Counted from the stretch's first letter, positions 44,816 through 57,800 are shown. The stretch is DNA of 64,000 bases from Achatina immaculata (GCA_009760885.1 CM019693.1:42247433-42311432), one strand, 5' to 3'. The notes: a model not told the origin generated them from the letters alone. Program-made: numbers and translations.

Positions 44816-45170
44816 TGTTTGTATCTAAGAGCTGTGACGTGTTTGTATCTAAAAGCTGTGATATGTTTGTATCTAAGAGGTGTGACATGTTTGTATCTAA
44901 GAACTATGACATGTTTGTATCTAAGAGCTGTGACGTGTCTGTATCGAAGAGCTGTGACATGTTTTATCTAAGAGCTGTGACATGTTTTTATCGAAGAGCT
45001 GTGACGTTCTTGCATCTAATAGCTGTGACGTGCTTGTATGTAAGAGCTGTGACGTGCTTGTATCTAAGAGCTGTGACATGTTTGTATCTAAGAGCTGTAA
45101 CATGTTTGTATCTAAGAGCTGTAACATGTTTGTATCTAAGAGCTGTAACATGTTTGTGTCTAAGAGCTCT
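44735..45170. repeat. 24-bp minisatellite
   Basis: About 18 units of TGTGACATGTTTGTATCTAA then GAGC, with GTGACGTG variants. The first few units also appear at 43105-43204, before the duplication joint. Confidence 0.92.
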
Positions 45171-45382
45171 GGATATTGTGCTTGGATGTTTTTGTCAGAC
45201 CACAGGCGGAAAAAACTCCATTTTCTTTCTGTAGTTGATACCAGGCAGGTTTAAGTTGTCACATCCGTCAGCCATCCTTTGTGACCAAACAGCAAAGAAG
45301 CCTACATAGATCCGATGTCAGGCTGAGATACGGCTCAGAACCAGCTCTGGGAGCCTACTTTACATCATTTTTTAGGCATTCA
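45171..45382. other. Unique spacer
   Basis: No gene seen; an 88-codon frame at 45281-45547 runs through the SINE-like head and is not credible. Confidence 0.5.
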
Positions 45383-45480
45383 CGGCGTCAGAGTAGCGAA
45401 GTGATTAATGTACTTGCCTCAGCTGGCGGTTCGACTCTTGAGGCCCCTGACCACGAAAGAGTGAGAACCTGTACACGGTT
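45383..45480 (+). mobile_element. tRNA-derived SINE head (candidate)
   Basis: Box A-like GAGTAGCGAAGTGATTAATG (from 45391) and box B GGTTCGACTC (45428-45437) at tRNA-like spacing. Shares the CAGAGT(A/G)GCGAA(A/G)TGA pattern with 50851, so the two are probably one SINE family. A cloverleaf with a good acceptor stem is not evident, so it is not called a tRNA gene. Confidence 0.5.
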
Positions 45481-46183
45481 CCTGCAAAAACATATTCTGC
45501 ATTTGTTTTATAAACTCAGATCAGCCTGGACTTCACTCAAGTTTTGAGGGACATGCACCAGAACAGAGGAGCAAAACTGGATATACTTGTGTTATTAAGG
45601 TTTTGTTATACTGTTAAGTTTTTTGTTATACCGTCCTGTATTTCTTCGTTGCATGTTAAGCGATGGAGCTGTCACCGTTTCATGTGCGGCATTATTTTAC
45701 CCTATCGCGGTTGTTAATCAGACACACAGTTTTGAACCTGATCCAACTTAACCAAATGTGAACCAACCAAAATTTCACTTTTCAAATCTTTGAAAAATGC
45801 CACATTTCGATTGGTCATTTTTCTACATCCTTCGAAGACGCCCATTTTCCACTCTTGGGTTGAAGATTTATGGCTAAAATAATGTGACTCGCACGGCTCA
45901 GCAAGCACAATCGAGGATCTTGTTTGAAATTATAGGACTTTACTTCCGTAGTCTCGTCTTGTAAGTGTTGAAAGTTAATTTGTAAGTGTAGAAAGTTAGT
46001 TTGTAAGTGTAGAAAGCTAGTATGTTATTGATGAATTCTTTGTGGCATTAACCAGCATATGCTTTTTTATCGAAGTATTTTCACACGTAACCAGCAGGCA
46101 CTTGTTGATATCGACGCATTCCCGCAGCTAGCAACAGGCGCACATTCCTCATTGACGTGTTTTAAGGTCATAGCAGAAACACA
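45481..46183. other. Unique non-coding DNA
   Basis: Three short repeats of GTAAGTGTAGAAAG at 45961-46016; otherwise nothing seen. Confidence 0.55.
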
Positions 46184-46375
46184 TTAGTTATAGTAGTAGT
46201 ATTAGAAGTAGTATTATAGTAGTAGTATAGTACTAGTAGTAGTAGTAGTAATGGTAGTAGTAGTAATAGTAGTAGTATTCGTAGTAGTAACGGTGGTAGT
46301 AGTAATAGTAGTATTCGTAGTAGTAGTCGTATTATTATTAGTAGTAGTAGTATTAGTAGTAGTAAAAATAATAAT
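46184..46375. repeat. (AGT)n trinucleotide tract
   Basis: Imperfect AGT/ATT triplets. Confidence 0.9.
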
Positions 46376-46379
46376 TTAC

Positions 46380-46697
46380 TACATGAGCACAACATGACAG
46401 CAAGAATGATGTTAGCTCCGAGCATAACGTGACAGCAAGAATGATGTCAGCTCCGAGCATAACGTGACAGCAAGAATGATGTCAGCTCCGAGCATAACGT
46501 GACAGCAAGAATGATGTCAATTCCGAGCATAACGTGACAGCAAGAATGATGTCAGCTCCGAGCATAATGTGACAGCAAGAATGATGTTAGCTCTGAGCAT
46601 AACGTGACAGCAAGAATGATGATAGCTCTGCGCATAACGTGACAGTAAGAATGATGTCAGCTCCGAGCACAACATGACAGCAAGAATGATGTCAGCT
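46380..46697. repeat. 35-bp minisatellite
   Basis: Nine units of GAGCATAACGTGACAGCAAG then AATGATGTCAGCTCC. Confidence 0.92.
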
Positions 46698-47925
46698 CCG
46701 GAGAAACAGCATTTGACAAGAATCTGTCCTGTTTTGTAACGCCGTGCCCACTAATCAAAGATCAACGTGTTTCACGCATCGGTGGAGCCTGTTAAGAAGC
46801 GTTTCTCAACTTCATCCAGGAAGCAAGAAAAAGCCACACCGATGTAGAAAATTGTAACACTGTGCCCCAAAGTACCCGAGTCCTCTGATAGCATGTGTGT
46901 GTGTGTGTGTGTGCCAGTGTAAGTGTTACTACAGCTCTGTGTAAGTGATAGGACAGTAGAGACAACGTAAAATCCTTCCTCGTTTGTGGTCACGTGAATG
47001 AGAACTGCAGGAACACCCTTTATACAGCTCACTCAGGGGCAGATAACAACACCCGTTAGTCAGAACATATCTGGTCGTTTAGTGCAAGACGGCGAAGACC
47101 GGTGGTAAACAAGTTCTCACGAAACATAATAACACTACAGCGATGGCCGACTTCTCTCAAACATGCTCTGCTTGCATCGAACAGGCAGGTACAGCCATCA
47201 TCACAGCGACATGCTCCAGTCAGTCAACTTCAGAAGTCCATCTTAAAGCCGTTCATTTACCAGGTCTCTACCTCGGCTGTTCTCTTAAGTCTCCTCCCTG
47301 ACCAAGTCTGGAAACTACAGTCACGTGACGTAGGTGAACCGTGACGTACTATTTACCAGTCTGTGTTCGTTCCCTGAGTTCTGTAACCGCCCAGCAATAC
47401 GCGCTGGTACACGTCATCAGATTGGGAGAGAACGATTGGTTCACTACCACTGCTCCCTCTAAGCTGCGCGGCCGCGCACAGAAAAAAATCATACCGCACA
47501 CAACATTTTTGGAGCCGCGCAAAACAGAAAAATGAAACTGCTACTTTTATTTTCTAGTTTCCAGATGTTACTCCGTGCTATAATTGCGATCAAGAAAACT
47601 ACGATGTTGGTTCATGTTTTTCCTTTACTGTTTCTTTCTTGTTGAGATATGACTTCTGATTGGATGTTTCAACTGGTCTTTAGTGTCGTGGTAGTACTGT
47701 AGCAGAATCGTGACGAGGCATGTTGGCACACAGAGAATAGAGGGTCATTAAAATATAAGGGCAGATGTATTTCCACTGTGTCGTGGAAAAGGAGAATGTC
47801 CATTGAGCTACTCAGGTATGCAAAATGATCTTAGTAACTAACTCCAGACGTCGTGACCACCAACATTACAACCGTCCTGTCTTTTTTAAAATACCAGTAG
47901 ATCCGTAGATATATATATATATATA
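46698..47925. other. Unique DNA, no gene identified
   Basis: Contains a (GT)n at 46894-46912. Frames at 46772-47032 and 47102-47344 have no recognisable domain. Confidence 0.5.
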
Positions 47926-48890
47926 AAGACAGAAGAAGGGATGAGTGAATGGTTCCAGATTGAAACAGGCGTGAAACAAGGGTGTATATTGTCTCCTTTA
48001 CTTTTTGGGATTACAATAGACTTCATAATGAAAAAAGGCTGCACAGGTAACACAGGTATTGACTGGGTACATGGGACCCAACTAGAATATCTTGATTTTG
48101 CTGATGACATAACTCTTATCAGTAATAATGTGAATTCCATGCAAGAAAAAACAGATAGCCTGTCTTCACTGGCTAGCAAAATAGGACTTGAAATTAACAA
48201 GGACAAAACAAAAATAATGAAACTTCCCATCAATCAAAATGGAAAAATACACATAGAAGGGACAGATATTGAAGAAGTCAATCAATTTGCATACCTTGGC
48301 AGCTACATAGACCAGGATGGTGACACTAGAAAGGAAGTTAGGATCAGAATTTCAAAAGCAGCATCAATCTTCAAGAATCTTGAGAACATATGGAATTCAA
48401 AAGCTATAAGCACAAAAACCAAGTTAAGACTATTCAATTCAAATGTAATATCCACCTTCATTTATGCATGCGAAAGCTGGAAAACAACTAAAGAAATAGA
48501 AAAGAAATTAGACTCTTTTGAAAACAAATGCCTAAGGAAAATACTCGGCATCAAGTGGAATGAATTCAAGAACAACGCAGAGATAAGACAGATGACTGAA
48601 CAACAACCAGTCTCATGGGTGATGAGGAAAAGGAGATGGACATATGCTGGTCACTTGATGAGAAGAAATGATCAGAGAATCCCAAAACAAGCTATCAAGT
48701 GGAACACAACAGGCCAAAGAAAAAGAGGCAGACCGCGTGAAACTCTGAAGAGGACATTATTAAGAGAGGCCAAGTTAACAGGCATAAAATCCCTTGATGA
48801 GGTTGAAAGACTCGCCGAAGACAGGAAAAATTGGCGAACTACTTTGCGAGCCCTATGTGACGTTTAACGGCACGGGAAGGATATAAGATA
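47926..48890 (+). mobile_element. LINE family 1, best-preserved 3' copy
   Basis: Inserted in an (AT)n tract (47909-47924 and 48888-48899). An uninterrupted 308-codon frame (47941-48867) gives the RT palm and C-terminus: GVKQGCILSPLLFGITIDF, LDFADDITLIS, EINKDKTKIMKL, AYLGSYIDQDGDTRKEVR, ACESWKTTKEIEKKLDSF, GHLMRRNDQRIPKQAIKW, RKRGRPRETLKRTLLREA and end ALCDV. The frame is truncated at the 5' side, so the first RT motifs and the endonuclease are missing; the ATG at 47941 is not the true start. The lack of stops indicates a recent insertion. Confidence 0.92.
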
Positions 48891-49285
48891 TATATATATA
48901 CATATACACGTTACTACGCACATTTGCGCACACAATATTTTTTGCACACGAGCTGAACATTTTACACACAGACTACAAACCCTTAGAGAGAACATTGCTC
49001 GCTACCGCTGTCTCCTGCCACAACATCTTGGCGGTTGCAGCCGATTGAGAAACTCTCCTAGTAAGTGACTCTTCGGGAGATTTCTAAAGCCTGGGGGACT
49101 GCGGGCTCGTGCACAACATATTCCTAGGATGTTTTAACCCAAAGCAATAACGAAGAAAACTGACCTCGTAAAACACTTTCAAACTGCTCCTGTTACAGAT
49201 CACGGAAAGAAGGGATGGGTAACTGCTCAGCACACGGGGTATTTCTGGGTCACTGTATTAGTCCATCTGTTCGAGGGCTGTGTTT
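48891..49285. other. Unique spacer
   Basis: No feature seen. Confidence 0.5.
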
Positions 49286-50065
49286 CCTTTGTTAACGCTG
49301 ATGGAATGGACTGATCTTATTATTAACGCTGATGGAGTGGATTGTTATTATTAACGCTGATGGAGTGGACTGGTCTTATTATTAACGCTGATGGAGTGGA
49401 CTTATCTTATTATTAACGCTGATGGAGTGGACTGGTCTTATTATTAACGCTGATGGAGTGGGCTGGTCTAATTATTAATGCTGATGGAGTCGACTTATCT
49501 TATTATTAACGCTGATGGAGTGGACTGGTCTTATTATTAACGCTGATGGAGTGGACTTATCTTATTATTAACGCTGATGGAGTGGACTTATCTTATTATT
49601 AACGCTGATGGAGTGGACTTATCTTATTATTAACGCTGATGGAGCGGACTGGTCTTATTATTAACGCTGATGGAGTGGACTGGTCTTATTATTAACGCTG
49701 ATGTAGTGGACTTATCTTATTATTAACGCTGATGGAGTGGACTGGTCTTATTATTAACGCTGATGGAGTGGACTGGTCTTATTATTAACGCTGATGGAGT
49801 GGACTGGTCTTATTATTAACGCTGATGGAGTGGACTGGTCTTATTAACGCTGATGGAATAGGCTGATCTTATTAACGCTGATGGAGTGGACTGGTCTTAT
49901 TAACGCTGATGGAATAGGCTGATCTTATTATTAACGCTGATGAAGTGGACTGGTCTTATTAACGCTGATGGAGTGGACTGGTCTTATTATTAACGCTGAT
50001 GGAGTGGACTGGTCTTATTAACGCTGATGGAGTGGACTGGTCTTATTAACGCTGATGGACTGAAC
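49286..50065. repeat. 31-bp minisatellite (about 26 units)
   Basis: Unit TTATTATTAACGCTGATGGA then GTGGACTGGTC, with 28-bp variants lacking one ATT and higher-order alternation of GGACTGGTC and GGACTTATC. Confidence 0.93.
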
Positions 50066-50844
50066 TGATCTTCTTATTCTTAGATAAAATGTAAACAGTT
50101 AAAAACAACGAGAGAAGAAACCAACGCATGACTTTTACTCCCATGAATACAATTTCAACAAAAATATACCTAAAAAAAAGAAGAAGCGCCCTGTCACGTG
50201 TCTTTCATCTCTCACTACGCCATTATTACTACAGAAAACCCCGCCACGTGTCTTTCGCCTCATTCTCTCTACAACTAACATCTTTTTGTCAGCTTTAGCT
50301 TGGGCTGTTGTTTGAGACGACTTCCATGCTCCTACACAGACCAACCTTCCCGCCACTATCATCCTGTGACGTAGCAGAGACTACAGTCTGACAAACTTAG
50401 AACGTTTTTAATATTAACCTTCTGCCCATTCACTGCAAACTTTGTGATGCTCATAATACTTAAGACAATTTCACTTGGCTAGGCAGTTGCTCGCCCTAAT
50501 GTTATTCGAGCTTCGAATCTCTTGTTATTCAGTGATTCTTCTTCACCATTAGGTATAATAGTTTTCTTTTTCCTCTTTAATTCTCGAGATCCCTGTATAT
50601 TCTTTATTACTGCACACAGCTCAACACACCACAACATTTGGTCGCTCTGTGGTCGTAGGTAACCGCTGAAATGTCCTGAATATAATTATCCGTTGGGAGA
50701 TGTTGAATCAAACATTTACAAAAAAAGTAGGCCTATGGTCCAGTAACTACAGGAAAATAAACAACGACCACCTTAGAAAAGAAAGTGCTATTATGTGCTC
50801 TTAAAATGTTCGTATTTTCTTTCAGTTAAACGCTTGTAACAAAT
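50066..50844. other. Unique non-coding DNA
   Basis: No credible gene. 50160-50350 has a repeated CGCCACGTGTCTTTC-like motif twice (with CCTGTCACGTGTCTTTC). Confidence 0.5.
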
Positions 50845-51040
50845 GGTCGCCAGAGTGGCGAAATGAATAGTTGTCTCTCAGTGTCAAGGTCGATGGTTCG
50901 AATCCAGTCGAAAGCACCCCCAAACCACTCCACGTTAGAAATGGATACCTGACTCCTTCTAGACCTCTGGAAGGAAATATGGTCTGGTGTGACGCTGACA
51001 ACATCACCTTCTAGTCTGCCAACAGGTCGAGAAGAATATG
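50845..51040 (+). mobile_element. tRNA-derived SINE (candidate)
   Basis: tRNA-like head with GTGGCGAAATGAATAG (50855-50870) as box A-like and a perfect box B GGTTCGAATCC (50895-50905), followed by a body with GGATACCTGACTCCTTCTAG. The head resembles 45383-45480. A 3' tail and target duplication are not clear. Confidence 0.6.
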
Positions 51041-52205
51041 GACGCTAACATCTTACTCCTTGTTCGTTCGCTTCTCTATCACCTTTGGCCGTGTGGTTCA
51101 GTTTTACAAAAAAGACAGAAAGAGTGAGGAAGGTGGGCTGAAACAAGAAAGACGAAAAGCAAGAATGAGTACATAGAAATGAAGGACATACAACCATCCA
51201 ATATTTCGGCAAAAGCCTTTTTTCAAGGACCATATACAAAAACAACACAACAGATAAACACACACACACACACAAATGGCTGAAAATATATAGACTTGGC
51301 TTTGTGGCCTCCTCTCGGTAAAAAAAGTCTGGCACTATATGCCAAGGTCATTTCTTCTTTAACAGTTGTCATTTTTGTTATATAAGGTAATCCCTTCCTC
51401 TATCCTGTTACAAGAATGATAGGAAAACACTGATAATTTTTACTCTTATAATTCTTCCATTCCTGTTGGGCAGTAATCGCCCTTTCTGTTTTTCACACAG
51501 AGTTAAGCTTCCTAGCACCTTATCCATTTTATCTGACACACTTTAAATCAAGCGGAGCAGAATATCACGAATATCCGTGCTTGTTTATACGTGTAACCCT
51601 TCTCAATGCAATGGCTCTCTCGATCCTCTATGTATAGGAAGGATACAACTTGGCGACTTCTTTCAAAAACCAGTTTTACATGCTCCAACAGAGAGAGGGA
51701 GAGAAACTAAGCAGATATCTGTATTCATCCTAGTCTAGACCTGTTATCATTACCTGCAAGGGTGCGCCAGATATACTGGCCGACAAAAATACGTCGACAC
51801 CGGTGAATACACAACGTGAACAAACAACTTTATTGAGGCCCGACCTTCATGATAAGCAACATGTGTTGTAAATTTGATGTTTCCATGACCTGGCCCATAG
51901 CAGGACATCTTCTGATGAAGGGTTACCAGTTCTCGTCACTTCTGTCTGAACTGTGACATCCTAATAGTTTCTTTCATGTTTGTATCCCTGTTTTATTTTC
52001 TAAGATATTATCAACCATATTCATTAGATGTCCCCAGAGATGTCACTCTGTGAGACTTTTTGTTTACCCGAGGGCCTGTTTTAAATATGTGTCCTATGTT
52101 TTCTTAAACACTTGCAGGGTCGTGGGGTCGAAGGCAAAAAATACTTTTAGATACAATGTTGAAAACAGAAGAACTGGAGAAAAAACAGAATTCAGAGGCA
52201 GAAGT
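51041..52205. other. Unique DNA, no gene identified
   Basis: (AC)n at 51258-51275. A 96-codon minus frame (51045-51335) runs through it and has no domain. Confidence 0.5.
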
Positions 52206-52765
52206 CCTGTAGCTTGGGTGGGCAGAAATTTGCCATAGTCTGAGTCGAGCAGTTGAAAATTTATACAACTTGAAGTCTGAGTCTGACAGTAAAAAATTTA
52301 TACAACTTGAAGTCTGAGTCCAACATTAGAAGGATAAAGAACTTGAAGTTTGAGTCGGGCAGTAGAATGATAGAGAACTTGAAGTCTGAGTGGGGCAGTA
52401 GAAGGATAGAGAACTTGAAGTCTGAGTGGGGCAGTAGAAGGATAGAGAACTTGAAGTCTGAGTGGGGCAGTAGAAGGATAGAGAACTTGAAGTCTGAGTG
52501 GGGCAGTAGAAGGATAGAGAACTTGAAGTCAGTGGGGCAGTAGAAAGATAAAGAACTTGAAGTCTGAGTGGGGCAGTAGAAAGATAAAGAACTTGAAATC
52601 TGAGTGGGGCAGTAGAAGGATAGAAAACATGAAATCTGAATCGGGCAGTAGAAGGATAAAGAACTTGAAGTCTGAGTGGGGCAGTAGAAGGATAGAAAAC
52701 TTGAAATCTGAGTTATGCAACAGAAAGATAGAAAATATGAAGTCTGAGTCGGGCAGTAGAAAAGA
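52206..52765. repeat. 36-bp minisatellite
   Basis: About 14 units of TGAGTGGGGCAGTAGAAGGA then TAGAGAACTTGAAGTC. As 36 is a multiple of three, long frames stay open on both strands (12-residue repeat KSEWGSRRIENL on plus). A short deletion at 52527 breaks the plus frame. Confidence 0.92.
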
Positions 52766-52972
52766 AAAAGGAGAGAGGCTTGTAGACAATAACGCTGACA
52801 ACATGATGATAACTAATGCATATTGTATCGTTCAGGTTTCATACCACCAAGATAGCTCTTACAATATATATACAACAATATAACAGTATATACAACAATA
52901 TAACTATATATACAACAATATAGACTTAACTTGTTTGTTTCACTGTAAGTCTCCTAATCTTGTCACGGTTTA

Positions 52973-53026
<54 letters not shown>

Positions 53027-53846
53027 CTGTGTGACAGTAAATGTCTAAGTCAGATAAGAATTAACAGTGTACCCCCAACCCCCCCCCCTCCCCCTTAAAA
53101 AAAAAATAAATCAAGAGCATCCATCATCTCCTTTCCTGAAACGAGACAAAAGACACAGTTACAATGAGACCTGTCTTTTTCCTTTTCGGAAACTTAGAAA
53201 GTCATTCATTTCCATTCATAGTGAACGTAGACTTTAATCTGTGAAAATATAAAGGAAAATATGGACTCACTTGAGAAGAAAAAGAAATCACAGACGATGT
53301 AATTAAATTTTAAAAAATAGAATTTAGTTATTGTCTTTGTCCACAGATATTTATTTACCATTTATTCCTAGGGTTTCATCCATGTATCAAAGAACTGTAC
53401 TTAGATCATAAGTTGAGAACCACTGTTCCACGCCAACATTCAAGCTTTCTTCATTTATGGGTTGAGAAAAAGCAGGAGTGGCAAACATCAGTGTTTCCCA
53501 AGCTTGTTCGGGCTGCCGTCCCCTTTTCTCCCAGACCACATCCTCAACTCCCCACCCCCCTCCCCAAATGTACAAATCGTACACTGACTTATTAAACTAG
53601 GATATGCATTACACAACTAAAACCTTACGCTGTATGAAGGAGTACATGAGTAACTCGCCTACTGCATTATTTTCTCAAACTTTTGATGTGATGGATAAGT
53701 TTCATGTAAGGACACCAGTTTTCAAAATCAGGTTGAAAAGTGCTAAGAAGGAAAATAAAGTAACAGAGCACAGTGATGCTTAGTTACACCTTGAAAAAAA
53801 ATAAACAAAGCACTTTTAGAACTGAGAGAAAGAAAAGTGACAAGAG
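52766..53846. other. Unique DNA with (CT)n
   Basis: (CT)n at 52976-53023, ATATACAACA repeats at 52864-52922 and a C-run near 53075. No gene seen. Confidence 0.6.
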
Positions 53847-53935
53847 ACTTACCTGGGTCTTGAACCACAGACTCCGGTAGGATGAGCAGCCGTCCAGCCA
53901 CGAGAGAACAGCGCGTTAATCACTCTGCTCTGTTA
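53847..53935 (-). mobile_element. tRNA-like sequence, minus strand (candidate SINE head)
   Basis: Minus strand has AGAGTGATTAACGCGC (box A-like, near 53910-53930) and GGTTCAAGACC (box B, 53856-53866). Spacing is near that of a tRNA with a long variable loop, but stems do not close well. Confidence 0.4.
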
Positions 53936-54625
53936 CTTTACTGTGCCAAGTGCTTATTGTTTCCTATTTGTAAAAATGTGTACAAGAAGGAAGGTATTAC
54001 TTTTACTTTACTGTGCCAAGAGTTTACTGTTTCCTATTTGTAAAAATGTGTACAAGAAAGACGGCATTACTTGTACTTTACCGTGCCAAGAGTTTACTGT
54101 TTCCTAATTGTAAAAATGTGTATAAGAAGGAAGGTATTACTTTTACTTTACTGTGACAAGAGTTTACTGTTTCCTATTTGTAAAAATGTGTACAAGAAGG
54201 AAGGTATTACTTTCACTTTACTGTGCCAAGAGTTTACTGTTTCCTAATTGTAAAAATGTGTATAAGAAGGAAGGTATTACTTTTACTTTACTGTGACAAG
54301 AGTTTACTGTTTCCTAATTGTAAAAATGTGTATAAGAAGGAAGGTATTACTTTTACTTTACTGTGACAAGAGTTTACTGTTTCCTATTTGTAAAAATGTG
54401 TACAAGAAGGAAGGTATTAGTTTTTACTTTACTGTGCCAAGAGTTTACTGTTTCCTAATTGTAAAAATGTGTACAAGAAGGAAGGTATTACTTTTACTTT
54501 ACTGTGCCAAGAGTTTACTGTTTCCTAATTGTAAAAATGTGTACAAGAAGGAAGGTATTACTTTTACTTTACTGTGCCAAGAGTTTACTGTTTCCTATTT
54601 ATAAACATGTATATAAGAAGGAAGA
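53936..54625. repeat. 70-bp minisatellite (10 units)
   Basis: Unit TTTACTTTACTGTGCCAAGA, GTTTACTGTTTCCTAATTGT, AAAAATGTGTACAAGAAGGA, AGGTATTAC; period 70 throughout apart from single-base changes. Confidence 0.93.
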
Positions 54626-54906
54626 TGCTGCTGCCCTCGCCTGCTGCCTCGTTTTCCCTCAACGTTTCCCTACTCCCCACTTTTCTTCCACTGCCCTCCA
54701 CCTACTGACCTATTTTTGTTCACCATCCACCCTGGTCCTTTCCAACGCCCACACGGCGGGTGTTATCGCCCACTCTGGGAAACACTAATCTGCAGTTAAC
54801 CCTTTCATTCCAAAGAAACACTGGCGGTGTTAATCTTGTAGATCTTCATTCTTTCATGCCTAAGCGAATCATTGTTCAGAGCGATATTAGAAAAAGTCTA
54901 AATACA
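54626..54906. other. Unique spacer
   Basis: Nothing gene-like. Confidence 0.5.
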
Positions 54907-55740
54907 TGGGGTGATTGATAAGTTCTCGGCATAAGGTACAAATACTTGAAACACAAACTTGATATTAGGTGCATTTGTAGGTCAGGTTAATGTAAGATTA
55001 AACGCAAAGTTTCAAGAAATTAACTTCAAACAATTTTTTCCAGGCTACTGAAGTGATAAGGGGTGGCAGAAATTTTTAAAATGGATAAAATTTGTCATCA
55101 TTCCCTACCTCTGCATCAAGGACTTATCATCGAAGGAGATCCACGAGGATATGGTAGAGACTCTAAGGGAGAGCGCCCCTTCTTACAGCACAGTGAAGAA
55201 ATGTGCAGCTCAATTCAAACATGGAAGGGAGAGTCTGGAAGATGATCCCCGTCCAGGAAGACCAAGAACGGTAACCACCGATGAAACCACCGGCAGAATT
55301 CATGGCATGGTAATGGAGGAACGTGTTCATGCCATTATTCACAATGATCTTCAAATGACAAATGTCTCTGCTCCATGGGTCCTGAAACTTTTTTGGAGCT
55401 GATCACAAACGACAACATCTCAACATGTCAAGAGACAATCTTGGCCATTTTTCTGCAGATTCTGAAAAGTTTCTTCAGCAATTTGTGACTATGGATGAGA
55501 CTTGGGTTCATCATTTTCAACCAAAAACCAAAGAACAGTCAAAGCAGTGGAAACATCATGGATCCTCACCTCCAAAGAAAGCAAGCGTGGTTCTGCCTAC
55601 AGGCAAAGTGATGGCTTCCATCTTTTGGGATTAAGAAGGTATGCTATTAGTAGACTATCTTCAAAAGGGCAGAATGGTCACTGGGGCCTATTACTCTAAT
55701 CTTGTGAAGCAACTGCGAGTCAAACTGAAGGAAAAGTAGC
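54907..55740 (+). pseudogene. Mariner-like element, 3'-truncated and frameshifted
   Basis: Left terminal repeat-like start GGGGTGATTGATAAGTTC at 54908. The transposase starts MDKI (55081), shifts, then reads SSKEIHEDMVETLRESAPSY, GRESLEDDPRPGRP, a damaged middle (NVSAPWVPET), and VTMDETWVHHFQPKTKEQSK (first Asp) to VMASIFWD, followed by a stop and YLQKGRMVTGAYYSNL. The part with the second and third Asp and the right terminal repeat are absent. A different lineage from the 21-kb mariner. Confidence 0.85.
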
Positions 55741-56074
55741 ACATTTCTAATCCAGTCCACTTCGTCACATTATAGAGTAAGTTCCTTCAGTTTACTTCTA
55801 CTAAAAAATTTCACATCAGAAATTATTCTGATAGAGCTAGGCCATTAGTTCGGGAGTGACACAGTTATGTTTTTCTTTTTAGTACACATAAATCTAATTC
55901 AGCCAATTTTTATGGAGCGTAATATGAAAACTTCATATATCAGGTAACGCACAGAGAGTAATGTATATGGAGAGTAGTCCATGTGGAGTAATCTATATGG
56001 AAAGTAATGTATACGAATATGTAACATAAAAGAGGGATTAAATTCTCCAAGAGCAAATTAAGCCGCTGATTAAC
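55741..56074. other. Unique AT-rich spacer
   Basis: Nothing gene-like. Confidence 0.5.
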
Positions 56075-56282
56075 GACCGTAGTTGACTTGTCGTGTCAGG
56101 GTTGCCGACCATAGTTGACTTATCGTGTCAGGGTTGCCGACCATAGCTGACTTGTCGTGTCAGGGTTGCTGACCATAGTTGACTTGTCGTGTCAGTGTTG
56201 CCGACCATAGCTGACTTGTCATGTCAGTGTTGCCGACCATAGCTGACTTGTCGTGACAGGGTTGCGGACCATAGTTGACCAT
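56075..56282. repeat. 32-bp minisatellite (6 units)
   Basis: Unit GACCATAGTTGACTTGTCGT then GTCAGGGTTGCC. Confidence 0.9.
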
Positions 56283-57335
56283 AATCCTACTTCACCTCCA
56301 TGTGATGTCTCTTCTAACAGACACAAGGTTAGGGTTGTCATTCTAGATATTTTTTATCTAGATTTAGATAATTTTGGTCCAATCTAGACAGAGAAAATAG
56401 TCATCTAGGTGTTAGCTATAAATCTAGACAATTTTTAACTGAATAATTAAGGTGGAACAAAGAGAAAAAAAGAAAACAAAAGAAAGAGCAAACTTTGAGT
56501 AAATATTTCATAATTAACCCTTTCACGGTGAATAAATAAATGCTTCAGTGTTTAACCTATTTTTTAAAAAACCTAATTGGCAACACTAGCGCACACCTAC
56601 ATTGACCGTATATGAGACACTATCACTTCAAACTTCTGACCTTTATTCATGCATCACACTTGTTATCTTGAACTTGGAGAACTGGACACATGTGATGCCG
56701 AGAGCACTGTGCAGGTACTAAGAATCTACTGACTGAGATGAAACTAGACTCTTACAGATAACGCACATAGAAATAGTTGACTCCATTAACGGGTATATGT
56801 GAAGTTCATTTAGAAGGTTCTATCCCTTATTTTAATGAAATAAATGTGCCATTCTTTGCAGTTTGCAATTATACATCTTCTTCTTCGTGTCTCCCAAAAA
56901 GTCAGGAAACACATTTTTCTCTAAAAAGCGTATTTAGGACACTGATCTAAGTCAAAGATTGAAATCTTACAGCCTGAAGTGTTTAATATATAAAAAAATT
57001 AGGATAAGAGGTCAGTGTGGAGATTTTCTTGCGTCATTTAAATACCTGAGAAGGCGATTTCTTGAGAATATGGAAACATTGAAGAATATGTAAATTACGT
57101 ATTTAAATAATTACATTATACTTTCTCTGCAAATAATGTTCTGCAATCAATGAAGGGCATATGTTTAATATGTCAGATAGTTAAACATTGAAGTCCTTCT
57201 GAAAAAAAGCAGAATAAACAAGAATCAAAATAGTTGACTGGACTAATAAATAAGATATAGAAATCTTCTCAAGTGAAATAAGACTGTAAAGATATCACGG
57301 GAGGTAATCTATGTTCAGAAATGTGTGTATGTGTT
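56283..57335. other. Unique AT-rich DNA, no gene
   Basis: TCTAGAT-rich stretch at 56340-56440; a similar one occurs at 58255-58285. Confidence 0.5.
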
Positions 57336-57800
57336 TTATCTTAGCTCTAGTATCTCAGCTCTAATATGTCTGTTCTGTTATTTCAGCTCCAATACGTCAG
57401 TTCTAATATCTCAGTTCTAATATCTCAGTTCTAATATCACAGCTCTAATATCTCAGTTCTAATATCACAGCTCTAATATCACAGCTCTAATATCACAGCT
57501 CTAATATCACAGCTCTAATGTCTCAGCTCTAATATCACAGCTCTAATATCTCAGCTCTAATATCACAGCTCTAATGTCTCAGCTCTAATATCTCAGTTCT
57601 AATATCACAGCTCTAATATCACAGCTCTAATATCTCAGTTCTAATATCACAGCTCTAATATCACAGTTCTAATATCTCAGCTCTAATATCACAGTTCTAA
57701 TATCACAGCTCTAATATCACAGTTCTAATATCTCAGCTCTAATATCACAGCTCTAATGTCTCAGCTCTAATATCACAGCTCTAATATCTCAGCTCTAATA
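57336..57800. repeat. 14-bp minisatellite
   Basis: About 33 units of CTCTAATATCACAG or the TCTCAG/GTTCTAA variants. Confidence 0.93.

Noticed and set aside
50851..50925. Functional tRNA gene
   Set aside because: Box B is perfect, but no closing acceptor and anticodon stems could be drawn; SINE is more likely.
52307..52883. Charged 12-residue repeat protein
   Set aside because: 36-bp minisatellite; a short deletion breaks the frame, and the minus strand is equally open.
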